A stretch of DNA of 12,965 nucleotides, from the NCBI GenBank assembly GCA_002397465.1, contig DHAP01000037.1, positions 1 to 12,965 of the forward strand, in the 5' to 3' direction. This stretch comes from Caryophanales bacterium UBA4951. Its GTDB lineage: Bacteria > Bacillota_I > Bacilli_A > RFN20 > CAG-826. Below, in pieces: positions 1 through 6,488 of the stretch. The notes under the pieces were generated by a model. The model ran no database searches. It was not told the DNA's origin and saw only the letters and a program-made list of their open reading frames with translations. Each line of letters starts with the position of its first letter. The stretch's first letter is position 1. The translations under genes were made by a program, and so were the position numbers.

Positions 1-34
1 TCGGGTGCAAATAGGAACTTTATCTATAACAACT

Positions 35-505
35 TCATTCATGGAAAATGACCTTTTGAATTCCAAAAAGCGTCTCATCTGAACTGTCCATGGTGAAAAC
101 TCTAGGCAGAGAGGACTCGAGGACGAATCTTAAAGACTCTTTCGGGCCATCGGCTCGTTTTCCAAAGAAAGAGTAAAAAAGATCAAACATCTTATCCTTT
201 TGGCTGAGTAAATAATCCCTTTCCTCATTCGAGAAGCCCAAACGATCGAGGATTCCATTCTGGGCGATACCCAAAAAAGTGGAATAGGCCTTAAGCGATT
301 CATGGAGTGAGACCCCACAGGACGAAGGGAAAGAAACCAATAAATATTCGAAGATTCCTTTTCCTAATTCGGTCTTGCTGGAGAAGATTCCGTATATTGT
401 CTTTTTGCTCATCTTCGCTTCCAGAGAAAGTCTATCAATGCTAAATGAAGCGCCTTGTTTTCTAATGCCGTTTATTGTGATTTGGATGATTCGTTCTTTG
501 TCCAT
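35..505 (-). CDS. TetR/AcrR-family transcriptional regulator, short form
   Basis: A 156-residue probable DNA-binding repressor. Residues 1-50 form a typical TetR N-terminal helix-turn-helix: a helix from residue 4, then a segment ending in MSKKTIYGIFSSKTEL, the usual recognition helix plus the following K-x-E/L boundary. The C-terminal ligand and dimerisation part (residues about 55-156) is divergent and gives no ligand clue. At 156 aa it is shorter than the usual 180-210, with no sign of a broken frame, so it may simply lack the last helices. The start at 505 is supported by AGGAG about 7 nt upstream and by the alignment of the HTH with the N-terminus. It ends in TGA only 34 nt from the window edge, so a partner gene further left cannot be excluded. 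It diverges from the lipoprotein gene at 707. Paired palindromes in its leader suggest autoregulation. Family assignment is fairly sure; the target is unknown. Confidence 0.85.
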   Translation of the reverse strand: MDKERIIQITINGIRKQGASFSIDRLSLEAKMSKKTIYGIFSSKTELGKGIFEYLLVSFPSSCGVSLHESLKAYSTFLGIAQNGILDRLGFSNEERDYLLSQKDKMFDLFYSFFGKRADGPKESLRFVLESSLPRVFTMDSSDETLFGIQKVIFHE

Positions 506-513
506 GTTTATCT

Positions 514-554
514 CCTATAGGAAACGAAAAAAATAAAAAACGTTCCCTATTAGG
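514..554. promoter_or_regulatory. Paired palindromes upstream of the TetR gene, candidate operator
   Basis: CCTATAGG at 514-521 is a perfect palindrome (10 bp as TCCTATAGGA), and CCTATTAGG at 546-554 is a near copy with one central base. Together with flanking bases they also form a long imperfect inverted repeat: CCTATAGGAAACG (514-526) against CGTTCCCTATTAGG (541-554), separated by a 14-bp A-rich spacer. The centres lie about 32 bp apart, roughly three helical turns. The left copy overlaps the Shine-Dalgarno of the TetR gene and the right one overlaps the putative -10. That is the expected position for an autorepressor site; binding by this TetR is inferred. Confidence 0.55.
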
Positions 555-580
555 TTAGTAGGCATGTCTGGGATAGTCAA
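552..580 (-). promoter_or_regulatory. Candidate sigma-A promoter of the TetR gene
   Basis: Read on the minus strand, TTGACT (580-575) is a good -35, followed after 17 bp by TAACCT (557-552), a weak -10. Transcription would begin near 545 and give a leader of about 40 nt. The -10 lies inside the right-hand palindrome, so a bound repressor would block it. The -10 is poor, so the exact position is uncertain. Confidence 0.35.
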
Positions 581-598
581 TGGGGATTCTATGGCGAA

Positions 599-634
599 AG
601 TCATTTATTTTGGTCGAAGACCAGAGTCATTTAT
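599..634. repeat. Direct repeat flanking a small inverted repeat, upstream of the lipoprotein gene
   Basis: AGTCATTTAT occurs at 599-608 and again at 625-634, 26 bp apart. Between the copies lies a perfect 5-bp inverted repeat, TGGTC-GAA-GACCA (611-623). The arrangement is 70-110 bp upstream of the lipoprotein start and could be a regulator-binding array. I see no convincing -35/-10 pair for the lipoprotein gene. A chance origin of the 10-bp repeat in AT-rich DNA is possible. Confidence 0.35.
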
Positions 635-706
635 CTCTCATCGATAAAAAGTTTTTCAAAGAAACTGCTTTGATAAACCGTTTATTAGCTGAAAGAAGGC
701 CAATTT

Positions 707-2032
707 ATGGCAAACGGAAAGAAGAGATTAGCGTTGCTTCTTAGCTCGGTTCTTTTAACATCATGTTCCTTAAGCGGGAATTCAAGCTCTACCGGCAGTG
801 ATAGCGCCAGCAGCGGAAGTTCAGATACGACTGGATCGTCGAATACGTCGGTATCGACTTCTAGCGGCACCGGAAGCATCTCCGGGACGTATAAAGAGAG
901 CTCATCGTCTTCGATCACCTTCATGTCCACAAACTCAGGGGCTGGAACGGCGACCGAGACTTTGTCAGGCCGCTACGTGATAACCGGCGATTGTGTCGTT
1001 GACGGTGGAACGTGGGAGTCAACCACTGGAAATCAAGCCGTCTTCTTAGTCGTTAATGGCGGTTCCTTGACGATCTCAAACGCCACCATCAATAAGAGCG
1101 GAACGCCGTCGAGCGTTGGCGACGACCAGAACTTCTATGGTCTGAACAGCGCGGTTGTCGCGGCTGGAAGCACCGCCAAAATCACGATGGATAACTGCAT
1201 GGTCAATGTCACAAGCGCTGGCTCGAACGCCATCTTCTCGGGGGCTGGGGCAGCGATAACGGTCAATGAAACGACTATAGCCAATACAGGTTCCGGGAAT
1301 TCCAGGGGTCTGCATGCCACGTATGGCGGAAGCATCATCGCCACTTATATGGATATTTCGACTTCTGGCACCAATAGCGCCTCAGTGGCCACCGATAGAG
1401 GCGGTGGTGACGTCACCATCTCCGGCAGCGAATCTTCGCCTTGCACATTAAAGACCACAGGCAACGATTCACCATGCCTATATAGCACAGGCACCATCAT
1501 TGCCTCATATTGCGAAGGCTCGGCTGAGAGCGCCCAGGCCATGGTCATCGAGGGCAGCAACGAGATCAAGGTCAGCAATTGCACTTTGACTGGAAAGAAC
1601 CGTTCGTCCTCTTATTCATGCGATTGGGGCGCCATCATGCTCTATCAGTCGATGAGCAACGATTCGGTCGGAGGCGAGCCAATCGTTGAGATAATCAATT
1701 CGACCATCACCAATTCAGACTCATCCTCGCCGATGTTCTACGTCACGAATGCTCTTGCCACTGTCTATCTAGACAACGCCACCTTGGACAACACCTCAGG
1801 CAATGGCGAATTCCTCGACACCACGACCACTAGATGGACATCAACCAACGAGACCTTCAAGATTTACCTCATCAGCGAAACGCTCGGAAACCAGACGATA
1901 AATTTGGCCAACTCCTCCACTTCGAAACTGTATTCGTACTCTTATGAATCCTCCGTCAGTTGGACAAACACCGGCAGTGGAAGCATCAAAGAAAACACTA
2001 CTTTGTCCAGCGCCCCAAGCCTTCCGCTCTAA
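707..2032 (+). CDS. Surface lipoprotein with Ser/Thr-rich linker and probable right-handed beta-helix
   Basis: A 441-residue exported protein. The N-terminus is a lipoprotein signal: basic residues K5, K6, R7, a hydrophobic core at 8-17 and a lipobox LTSC with lipidated Cys20. Residues 21-70 are a Ser/Thr/Gly-rich linker of the kind that spans the wall. From about 90 to 400 the sequence repeats short strands of the form I-x-hydrophobic-x-N-x-T-hydrophobic at about 121, 159, 184, 210, 287, 327 and 353, the signature of parallel beta-helix coils. Such domains occur in polysaccharide lyases, adhesins and surface-layer proteins. No catalytic residue set can be recognised, so function is unassigned; an adhesin or glycan-binding role is one guess. 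It has seven Cys beyond the lipobox. The start is chosen because it precedes the signal peptide and has AGAAGG 7 nt upstream. It stands as a single gene, closed by the terminator at 2053-2096 and divergent from the TetR gene. Confidence 0.82.
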   Translation: MANGKKRLALLLSSVLLTSCSLSGNSSSTGSDSASSGSSDTTGSSNTSVSTSSGTGSISGTYKESSSSSITFMSTNSGAGTATETLSGRYVITGDCVVDGGTWESTTGNQAVFLVVNGGSLTISNATINKSGTPSSVGDDQNFYGLNSAVVAAGSTAKITMDNCMVNVTSAGSNAIFSGAGAAITVNETTIANTGSGNSRGLHATYGGSIIATYMDISTSGTNSASVATDRGGGDVTISGSESSPCTLKTTGNDSPCLYSTGTIIASYCEGSAESAQAMVIEGSNEIKVSNCTLTGKNRSSSYSCDWGAIMLYQSMSNDSVGGEPIVEIINSTITNSDSSSPMFYVTNALATVYLDNATLDNTSGNGEFLDTTTTRWTSTNETFKIYLISETLGNQTINLANSSTSKLYSYSYESSVSWTNTGSGSIKENTTLSSAPSLPL

Positions 2033-2052
2033 TTAGTCTAGACGAGCGTAAA

Positions 2053-2096
2053 AAAGAGACAGCTTCAGGTTTCCCTGGGACTGTCTCTTTCTTTTA
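2053..2096. terminator. Bidirectional intrinsic terminator between convergent genes
   Basis: A 10-bp perfect stem, AAAGAGACAG (2053-2062) with CTGTCTCTTT (2081-2090), and an inner CAGG-TTTC-CCTG stem within the loop. On the plus strand it is followed by CTTTTATT, ending the lipoprotein transcript. On the minus strand it is followed by a run of six T, ending the marR-ABC operon. The minus-strand exporter's stop codon (2094-2096) lies at its right edge. Confidence 0.88.
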
Positions 2097-3821
2097 TTCG
2101 AATGCGAACTGTGAATTGTACAGCGAGGCGTAGAAGCCGTTCTTTTTAAGGAGCTCTTCGTGGTTGCCTTGCTCGATGATGTTCCCGTCTTTCATGACGA
2201 GGATCAAGTCGGCGTTTCTGATGGTGGATAGACGGTGGGCGATGACGAATGAGGTGCGGCCCTTCGTTATCTTGTCCATCGCTTCTTGAATCTGCTCTTC
2301 GGTTCTTGTGTCGACGTTTGACGTGGCCTCATCAAGGATCATGAGCGGGGCGTCTTCCGCCATCGCGCGGGCAATGGTGAGCAGCTGCCTCTCTCCGCCT
2401 GATAGAGCTGTGTCTTCGCCGATTTGGAAATCGAGCCCATTCGGAAGAGTCGAGACGTAGTGGGCCAAATTGGCTTCTTTCAAGACTTCATTGAGTTTGT
2501 CATCGCCGACATTCTCTTTGCCATAAAGGATGTTGTCCCTGATGGTGCCGTCGAAGATCCAGGTGTCTTGAAGAACCATGCCGAAGATCTCTCGAACTTC
2601 GCTGCGCTTCATCTTTTTGGTTGGGACGCCGTCGATCAATATCTCGCCTTCATCCGTCTCATAGAAACGCATGAGGAGGTTGACCATGGTGGTCTTGCCA
2701 GCCCCAGTAGGCCCGACGATGGCGACTTTCATGCCAGGTTTTATGTGGGCGGAGAAATCGGGGATGATGACTCTTGAAGGATCATAAGAGAACTTGACGT
2801 GGCGGAACTCGATCTCGCCTTTGATGTTCTCTGCGCCTTGCTTGTCTTTGAAGAAGTAGGGCTTTGCGCTTTCATCGGGAAGCTCTGGCTCCTCAAGAAG
2901 GTTGAAGACCCTTTCGCCGGAAGCGACGCCTAACTGAAGGTTGTTCATCATCTGGGCAATCGTCGTAAGCGGGCTTTGGAAAAGGTTGACGTAGACCAAG
3001 AAAGCCGAGATGGTTCCAAAGCTGACGAGTCCTCCGTTATTCATCAAGAGGCCTCCGATGATGCAAACCGCGGCATAGGCGAAATAGGAGATGAAGTTCA
3101 TGATCGGCATCATCAAACCGCCGAAGAACTGCGCCTTGAACATCGTGGTGCGAAGAATTTGGTTGTCTTTCTCAAAGGCCTCACCTTTTTTTGGCTGGGC
3201 ATTGAAAGCCTTGATGACCATGGCGCCGGAGAAGTTCTCCTCGACGATGCCATTGACCTTGCCGATGTAGTCCTGTCTTTTTTTGAAGAGAGGCATGGCA
3301 AGTTTTGTGACCATCAATAGAAGCAACAGCATCAAAGGAAGCGAGGCGATGACCGTCAAAGCCATCTGCCAGGAGGTGACGAACATGGCGATTAAAACGC
3401 CGATGAGCATGCAGATGCTGGAGACCAAAGAAGCGGCGGACTGCTGAAGCGACTGCCCGATTTGGTCGACGTCGTTGGTGACGATGCTGAGAGTATCGCC
3501 ATACTGATGGTCGTCGAAGTACTTAAGAGGCATCTTGTTGATCTTCTCGGATATGGCGGTTCTCAGCCTCTCGCTGTACTTTTGAGACACCCAGGTGATG
3601 AGGGCATTGGATATATAGGTCAACGCGAATGAAGCGGCATACATGACAGCCAAGATGATTCCGTAATAAGCGACTTTGTCCAAGTCGATGTCGTGGGTGC
3701 CGGCATGGTTAGCGATCTCGTCCGTGAGGACTTTCAAAAACTGAGGGGCCAAGATGGAGACGATGACGCCGATTATGAGCAAAACGGAAGAGAGGATGAT
3801 TGGCCACCAATAGCCTTTCAT
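2094..3821 (-). CDS. ABC exporter half-transporter with canonical ATPase site (heterodimer subunit B), N-terminus displaced by a frameshift
   Basis: The uninterrupted frame encodes 575 residues: a type IV ABC exporter membrane domain with about six helices (residues 7-300) and an ATPase domain (335-575). Visible motifs are Walker A GPTGAGKT (370-377), Q-loop Gln418, signature LSGGE (473-477), Walker B LMILDE (493-498) with the catalytic Glu498, and the switch His529. All catalytic residues are present, as in the TM288/LmrD-type partner of heterodimeric multidrug exporters, which take substrates from the inner leaflet outward. Its partner is the upstream 627-aa subunit. This first in-frame ATG (3821) is probably not the true start. 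A start at 3906, overlapping the partner's stop as ATGA and preceded by AGGAGG, reads into this frame after a one-base correction near 3877-3881; that product would have 603 aa, the normal family length. ATG 3821 itself has no clear ribosome site. Substrate unknown. Confidence 0.9.
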   Translation of the reverse strand: MKGYWWPIILSSVLLIIGVIVSILAPQFLKVLTDEIANHAGTHDIDLDKVAYYGIILAVMYAASFALTYISNALITWVSQKYSERLRTAISEKINKMPLKYFDDHQYGDTLSIVTNDVDQIGQSLQQSAASLVSSICMLIGVLIAMFVTSWQMALTVIASLPLMLLLLLMVTKLAMPLFKKRQDYIGKVNGIVEENFSGAMVIKAFNAQPKKGEAFEKDNQILRTTMFKAQFFGGLMMPIMNFISYFAYAAVCIIGGLLMNNGGLVSFGTISAFLVYVNLFQSPLTTIAQMMNNLQLGVASGERVFNLLEEPELPDESAKPYFFKDKQGAENIKGEIEFRHVKFSYDPSRVIIPDFSAHIKPGMKVAIVGPTGAGKTTMVNLLMRFYETDEGEILIDGVPTKKMKRSEVREIFGMVLQDTWIFDGTIRDNILYGKENVGDDKLNEVLKEANLAHYVSTLPNGLDFQIGEDTALSGGERQLLTIARAMAEDAPLMILDEATSNVDTRTEEQIQEAMDKITKGRTSFVIAHRLSTIRNADLILVMKDGNIIEQGNHEELLKKNGFYASLYNSQFAFE

Positions 3822-3906
3822 GGTCTTTAGGACGCCCTTGATGGTTTTGGCATAAGCTTTTCTATCGGCCTTGGCAGGGGGCCATGTTTCTCATTGGGCC
3901 TTTCAT
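3822..3906 (-). other. Displaced 5' end of the exporter B gene (frameshift at a five-G/C run)
   Basis: On the minus strand an ATG at 3906-3904 overlaps the stop of the upstream exporter gene (ATGA) and has AGGAGG about 9 nt before it. It reads MKGPMRNMAP and then goes out of frame to a TAG after four more codons. The other frame reads AKADRKAYAKTIKGVLKT directly into the 575-aa ORF. The two join if one C is removed from the CCCCC run (plus-strand GGGGG, 3877-3881), giving M-A-P-A-K. The joined N-terminus looks like the usual start of this subfamily. The base could be a sequencing or assembly error, a real inactivating or weakening mutation, or a slippery run. Confidence 0.75.
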
Positions 3907-5786
3907 AAACCTAATTCCTCCTTTGATAACTGGGACAAAGCGATTGAACGATAGGTTGGGCAATTGTTGAGGAGCTCTTTATGAGTGCCTATCCCAACGG
4001 CCTTTCCGTTCTCCAACACCACGATGGTGTCGGCATCCATGATGGTGCCGATCCTTTGGGCGACGATGAGTTTGGTGGCATCGTGTGCGTATTCGTTGAG
4101 GTTCTCTCGGACCTTCCGGTCTGTTTTGTAGTCGAGGGCGCTGAAGGAATCGTCGAAGACAAAGAACTCAGGGTTGAGGGCGACGGCTCTTGCGATGCAG
4201 AGCCTTTGTTTTTGGCCGCCTGAGACGTTTTTGCCGCCTTGGGCGATGGTGGCCTGATATCCGCCTTCCATCTTGGAGACGAACTCGTCAGCTTCGGCCA
4301 CATCGGCGGCCTTTTTGGCCTCTTCGTCAGTTAAGTCTTTGAGGCCCAAGGCGATGTTCTCTTTGACGGTGCCGGAGAAAAGAACGCCCTTTTGCGGGAC
4401 ATATCCGAATAATGAGTGGAGTTTTTCCTGCGAGAGGTCTTTCACGTCAACCCCGTCGACGAGGATCTTGCCTGAGGTGCGATCATAGAAACGCATGGTG
4501 AGGTTGATCAAAGAGCTCTTGCCGCTTCCGGTCGCGCCGATGAAGGCGATCGTTTGGCCTTTCTTGGCCGTGAAGGATATATGGCTTAAGACATCTTCTT
4601 TTCCTTCCGGGTAGCGGAAGCAGACATCATCGAAGACGATGGTGCCTTTCTCGGTCGGCTCAACGCTTGATGAAGCATCGACGACCGAAGGCTCGGTCTC
4701 CAAAACCTCATTGATACGTTTGGCGGAGACCATGGCCCTTGGCCATAAAACGAACATCAGCATAAGCATCATGAAGGCCATGATGATCTGGCTTGCGAGA
4801 ACGCTGAAGGAGGTGACGGTCGAGTATTCGATTTCAGCCTTGTTCATCAATGTCGCGCCGATCCAGTAGATGGTTAAAGACAAGCCGTTCATGATCAAGG
4901 TCATGGCAGGGCTCATCAATGCCGTGACTTCGCCGGTGAATATCTGAGTTTTCGTGAGTCTGTCGTTGGCTTGCTCGAATTTGTCCTCTTGGTATTTTTC
5001 GGCATTGTATGCTCTGACGACGCGGATGCCCGTGAGGTTTTCTCTGGTGACTCCATTGAGCTTATCGATGAGCTTCTGCATGGAGGTGAACTTTGGCATG
5101 GCAATCAAAATGATCGACATGACGATGACAAGCAATAAGACAACGGCTATGGCAGTGGCGATCGTCAGCTGAGTGCTGGAGGCCTGGATTTTGCAAATGG
5201 CCCAGATGGCGGTGATCGGAGCCGCGAATATCATTCTCATCATCATGAGGTTGGCCATCTGGACTTGCTGGATGTCGTTGGTGGTCCTCGTGATCAAAGA
5301 AGCGGTGGAGAAGGAATGAATCTCTTTTAAGGAGAAAGAAGAGACCTTCTCATAGACCTGGCTTCTGATGGAAGTCGAGAGGTCGGCGGCCACATAAGAG
5401 GCGATAACCGAGATGATGGCCTGAATGACGGCGGTCGACAAAGCGAGAAGGATCATCATTCCGCCATTGAACCAAATCTGTTCGGTGGAGGCGTTGGCGA
5501 CCGCTAAGATCATGTCGGCGTTTGAGCCGGTGATGCCTAAGGCGGCCAAAGAAGAAGTAGTCACGTTGGCCCAATCCCCGCCGAAGATGCTGGTGAAGGC
5601 CTGATAAATGGTGTCACCGAGCAATGATGGGTTGTTGTGGTAGTTAAGATAGGATATGGCTTTGATGATGCCCGAGACATAATCGACCATCGTCATGGTG
5701 CAGTAAACCTGAAGCACCGTGAAACCGATGATCAAGAACGTCAGAACCCAATCCAAAGGCTTGAGTTTCTTATAAAGTTTGAACAT
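3903..5786 (-). CDS. ABC exporter half-transporter with degenerate ATPase site (heterodimer subunit A)
   Basis: A 627-residue ABC exporter subunit with an N-terminal membrane domain (about 14-350) and an ATPase domain (382-627). Motifs: Walker A GATGSGKS (417-424), Q-loop Gln465, signature VSGGQ (521-525), Walker B FFVFDD (541-546) with Asp546 where the catalytic Glu should be, and Gln577 in place of the switch-loop His (VAQR). These two replacements mark the degenerate-site subunit of heterodimeric exporters such as TM287/TM288, LmrCD and BmrCD, and the canonical partner is encoded immediately downstream. The loop between the first two helices (about residues 45-105) is unusually long, near 60 residues, and should face outside. 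The gene overlaps marR by 17 nt and has AAGGAG 9 nt before its start, so the two are co-transcribed and perhaps translationally coupled. It ends in an ATGA overlap with the next subunit's upstream start. Probable role: MarR-controlled efflux of a drug, peptide or lipid. Confidence 0.93.
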   Translation of the reverse strand: MFKLYKKLKPLDWVLTFLIIGFTVLQVYCTMTMVDYVSGIIKAISYLNYHNNPSLLGDTIYQAFTSIFGGDWANVTTSSLAALGITGSNADMILAVANASTEQIWFNGGMMILLALSTAVIQAIISVIASYVAADLSTSIRSQVYEKVSSFSLKEIHSFSTASLITRTTNDIQQVQMANLMMMRMIFAAPITAIWAICKIQASSTQLTIATAIAVVLLLVIVMSIILIAMPKFTSMQKLIDKLNGVTRENLTGIRVVRAYNAEKYQEDKFEQANDRLTKTQIFTGEVTALMSPAMTLIMNGLSLTIYWIGATLMNKAEIEYSTVTSFSVLASQIIMAFMMLMLMFVLWPRAMVSAKRINEVLETEPSVVDASSSVEPTEKGTIVFDDVCFRYPEGKEDVLSHISFTAKKGQTIAFIGATGSGKSSLINLTMRFYDRTSGKILVDGVDVKDLSQEKLHSLFGYVPQKGVLFSGTVKENIALGLKDLTDEEAKKAADVAEADEFVSKMEGGYQATIAQGGKNVSGGQKQRLCIARAVALNPEFFVFDDSFSALDYKTDRKVRENLNEYAHDATKLIVAQRIGTIMDADTIVVLENGKAVGIGTHKELLNNCPTYRSIALSQLSKEELGL

Positions 5787-6231
5787 TGCACTTGTCTCCT
5801 TTTTTGATTTCTATCATCCAGTCGATGGCTTTTGAGACGGAATCGGTCAGCTTTCGGAAGTCTTCCTCCCCAAGATAGGCGTAGAGGGAGTCGATGTCGT
5901 TTTTGAAGCCTAAATCCATGGCTTTGGCCTTTTTGACGCCACTTGGGGTCAAAGAGACGGCCGTTTTCCTTCTGTCTTCTGACGAGACGGAGCGTTGGAT
6001 AAGTCCTTTCCTCTCGAGATTCTTTAGAGCGTTCGCGGTCCTGCCGGTCCTAACCTGCAAGAAAGCACTCAGCTCTCCACAAGAAACCTCACGCTTCCTA
6101 TTCTTATATAGATGCATGATGATCTTGCCCTCGCCACGTCCGACGACCATGGCCTTCTTTGGGAGAGGCATCAAAAAAAGCTTGCCCCACATCTTCTTGA
6201 ATTCGTCGATTGATAGTTCTTTCTCGTCCAT
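5770..6231 (-). CDS. MarR-family transcriptional regulator of the exporter operon
   Basis: A 153-residue winged-helix regulator. The core runs from about residue 35 to 105: ELSAFLQ begins the HTH, RTGRTANALKNLERKGLI is the recognition helix region, and SSEDRRKTAVSLTPSG is the beta-wing with the D-x-R wing tip typical of MarR proteins. N- and C-terminal helices supply the dimer interface. It is the first gene of an operon with the two exporter subunits, overlapping the first by 17 nt, which is the classic arrangement of a MarR repressor controlling its own efflux pump. The start at 6231 is supported by GAGGT 5 nt upstream. Two 13-bp palindromes in the promoter are strong operator candidates, and the proximal one covers this Shine-Dalgarno. 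The inducer is not readable. Confidence 0.92.
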   Translation of the reverse strand: MDEKELSIDEFKKMWGKLFLMPLPKKAMVVGRGEGKIIMHLYKNRKREVSCGELSAFLQVRTGRTANALKNLERKGLIQRSVSSEDRRKTAVSLTPSGVKKAKAMDLGFKNDIDSLYAYLGEEDFRKLTDSVSKAIDWMIEIKKGDKCNVQTL

Positions 6232-6238
6232 TTGTTAC

Positions 6239-6272
6239 CTCATAGTATGAGATATTTATCTCACAATGTGAG
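6239..6272. promoter_or_regulatory. Tandem MarR operator candidates: two 13-bp palindromes 21 bp apart
   Basis: CTCATAGTATGAG (6239-6251) and CTCACAATGTGAG (6260-6272) are perfect palindromes around a single central base and match the consensus CTCAYANTRTGAG. Their centres, 6245 and 6266, are 21 bp apart, two helical turns, so two dimers would sit on one face of the DNA. A further nested palindrome, TGAGATA-TT-TATCTCA (6248-6263), joins their inner halves. The distal copy abuts the -10 box and the proximal one covers the marR Shine-Dalgarno. The sequence pattern is directly visible; MarR binding is inferred from position. Confidence 0.8.
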
Positions 6273-6273
6273 C

Positions 6274-6279
6274 ATTATA
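6274..6279 (-). promoter_or_regulatory. -10 box of the marR-exporter operon promoter
   Basis: A perfect TATAAT on the minus strand, directly upstream of the distal 13-bp palindrome. Transcription would start near 6267, inside that palindrome, which suits repression. No strong -35 lies at 16-18 bp; the nearest TTGCTT is 20 bp away. Confidence 0.6.
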
Positions 6280-6440
6280 ATATTTGGCAAGAAGGAATAA
6301 AGCAATTTGTTCTTTTTAAATCATGCTAATACGCGTACTTAATCACTAATAAGCCAAAGAATGGGCTTACATCTAGAAAAACTTAACATTTTAAAGAATG
6401 TAAATATTTCGTAGGCCATGAAAAATAATGGTTTGTTTCT

Positions 6441-6461
6441 ATGAGAGACTATTTTTCTCAT
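6441..6461. promoter_or_regulatory. Inverted repeat ATGAGA-N9-TCTCAT in the HAD gene promoter
   Basis: Six-base arms at 6441-6446 and 6456-6461. The arms resemble the TGAGATA/TATCTCA halves of the marR operator region about 190 bp away, and the right arm coincides with the putative -35 of the HAD gene. This may be a further site for the same MarR protein, linking both transcripts. The spacer differs, so this is tentative. Confidence 0.3.
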
Positions 6462-6482
6462 GTGGGAGGATGATGCTATAAT
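6455..6482 (+). promoter_or_regulatory. Extended -10 promoter of the HAD gene, predicting a leaderless transcript
   Basis: TTCTCA (6455-6460) is followed after 16 bp by TATAAT (6477-6482), with TGC directly before it, an extended -10. Only 6 nt separate the -10 from the ATG at 6489, so the predicted first transcribed base is the A of the start codon. A GGGAGG at 6464-6469 is too far (19 nt) to serve as Shine-Dalgarno and lies upstream of the -10. Confidence 0.6.
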
Positions 6483-6488
6483 TCCCAA

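Noticed and set aside
10..18. AATAGGAAC, resembling half of the TetR-gene palindrome
   Set aside because: Nine bases at the window edge are too few to call an operator without the sequence to the left.
2424..2777. A 117-residue open frame on the plus strand
   Set aside because: It is antisense to the ATPase domain of exporter B, has no ribosome site and reads as a mirror of conserved codons.
3876..3906. Programmed ribosomal frameshift to explain the exporter B reading-frame break
   Set aside because: The slippage site is short, there is no obvious stimulatory hairpin or internal Shine-Dalgarno at the right place, and this family is not known for recoding; an indel is simpler.
3989..4303. 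A 104-residue minus-strand open frame rich in Ser/Pro
   Set aside because: It is an alternative frame inside the ATPase domain of exporter A, which has clear motifs in its own frame.
6350..6369. Hairpin TAAGCC-N8-GGCTTA in the marR-HAD spacer
   Set aside because: A 6-bp stem with no T-run on either strand and no gene ending nearby, so not a terminator; no other role is visible.
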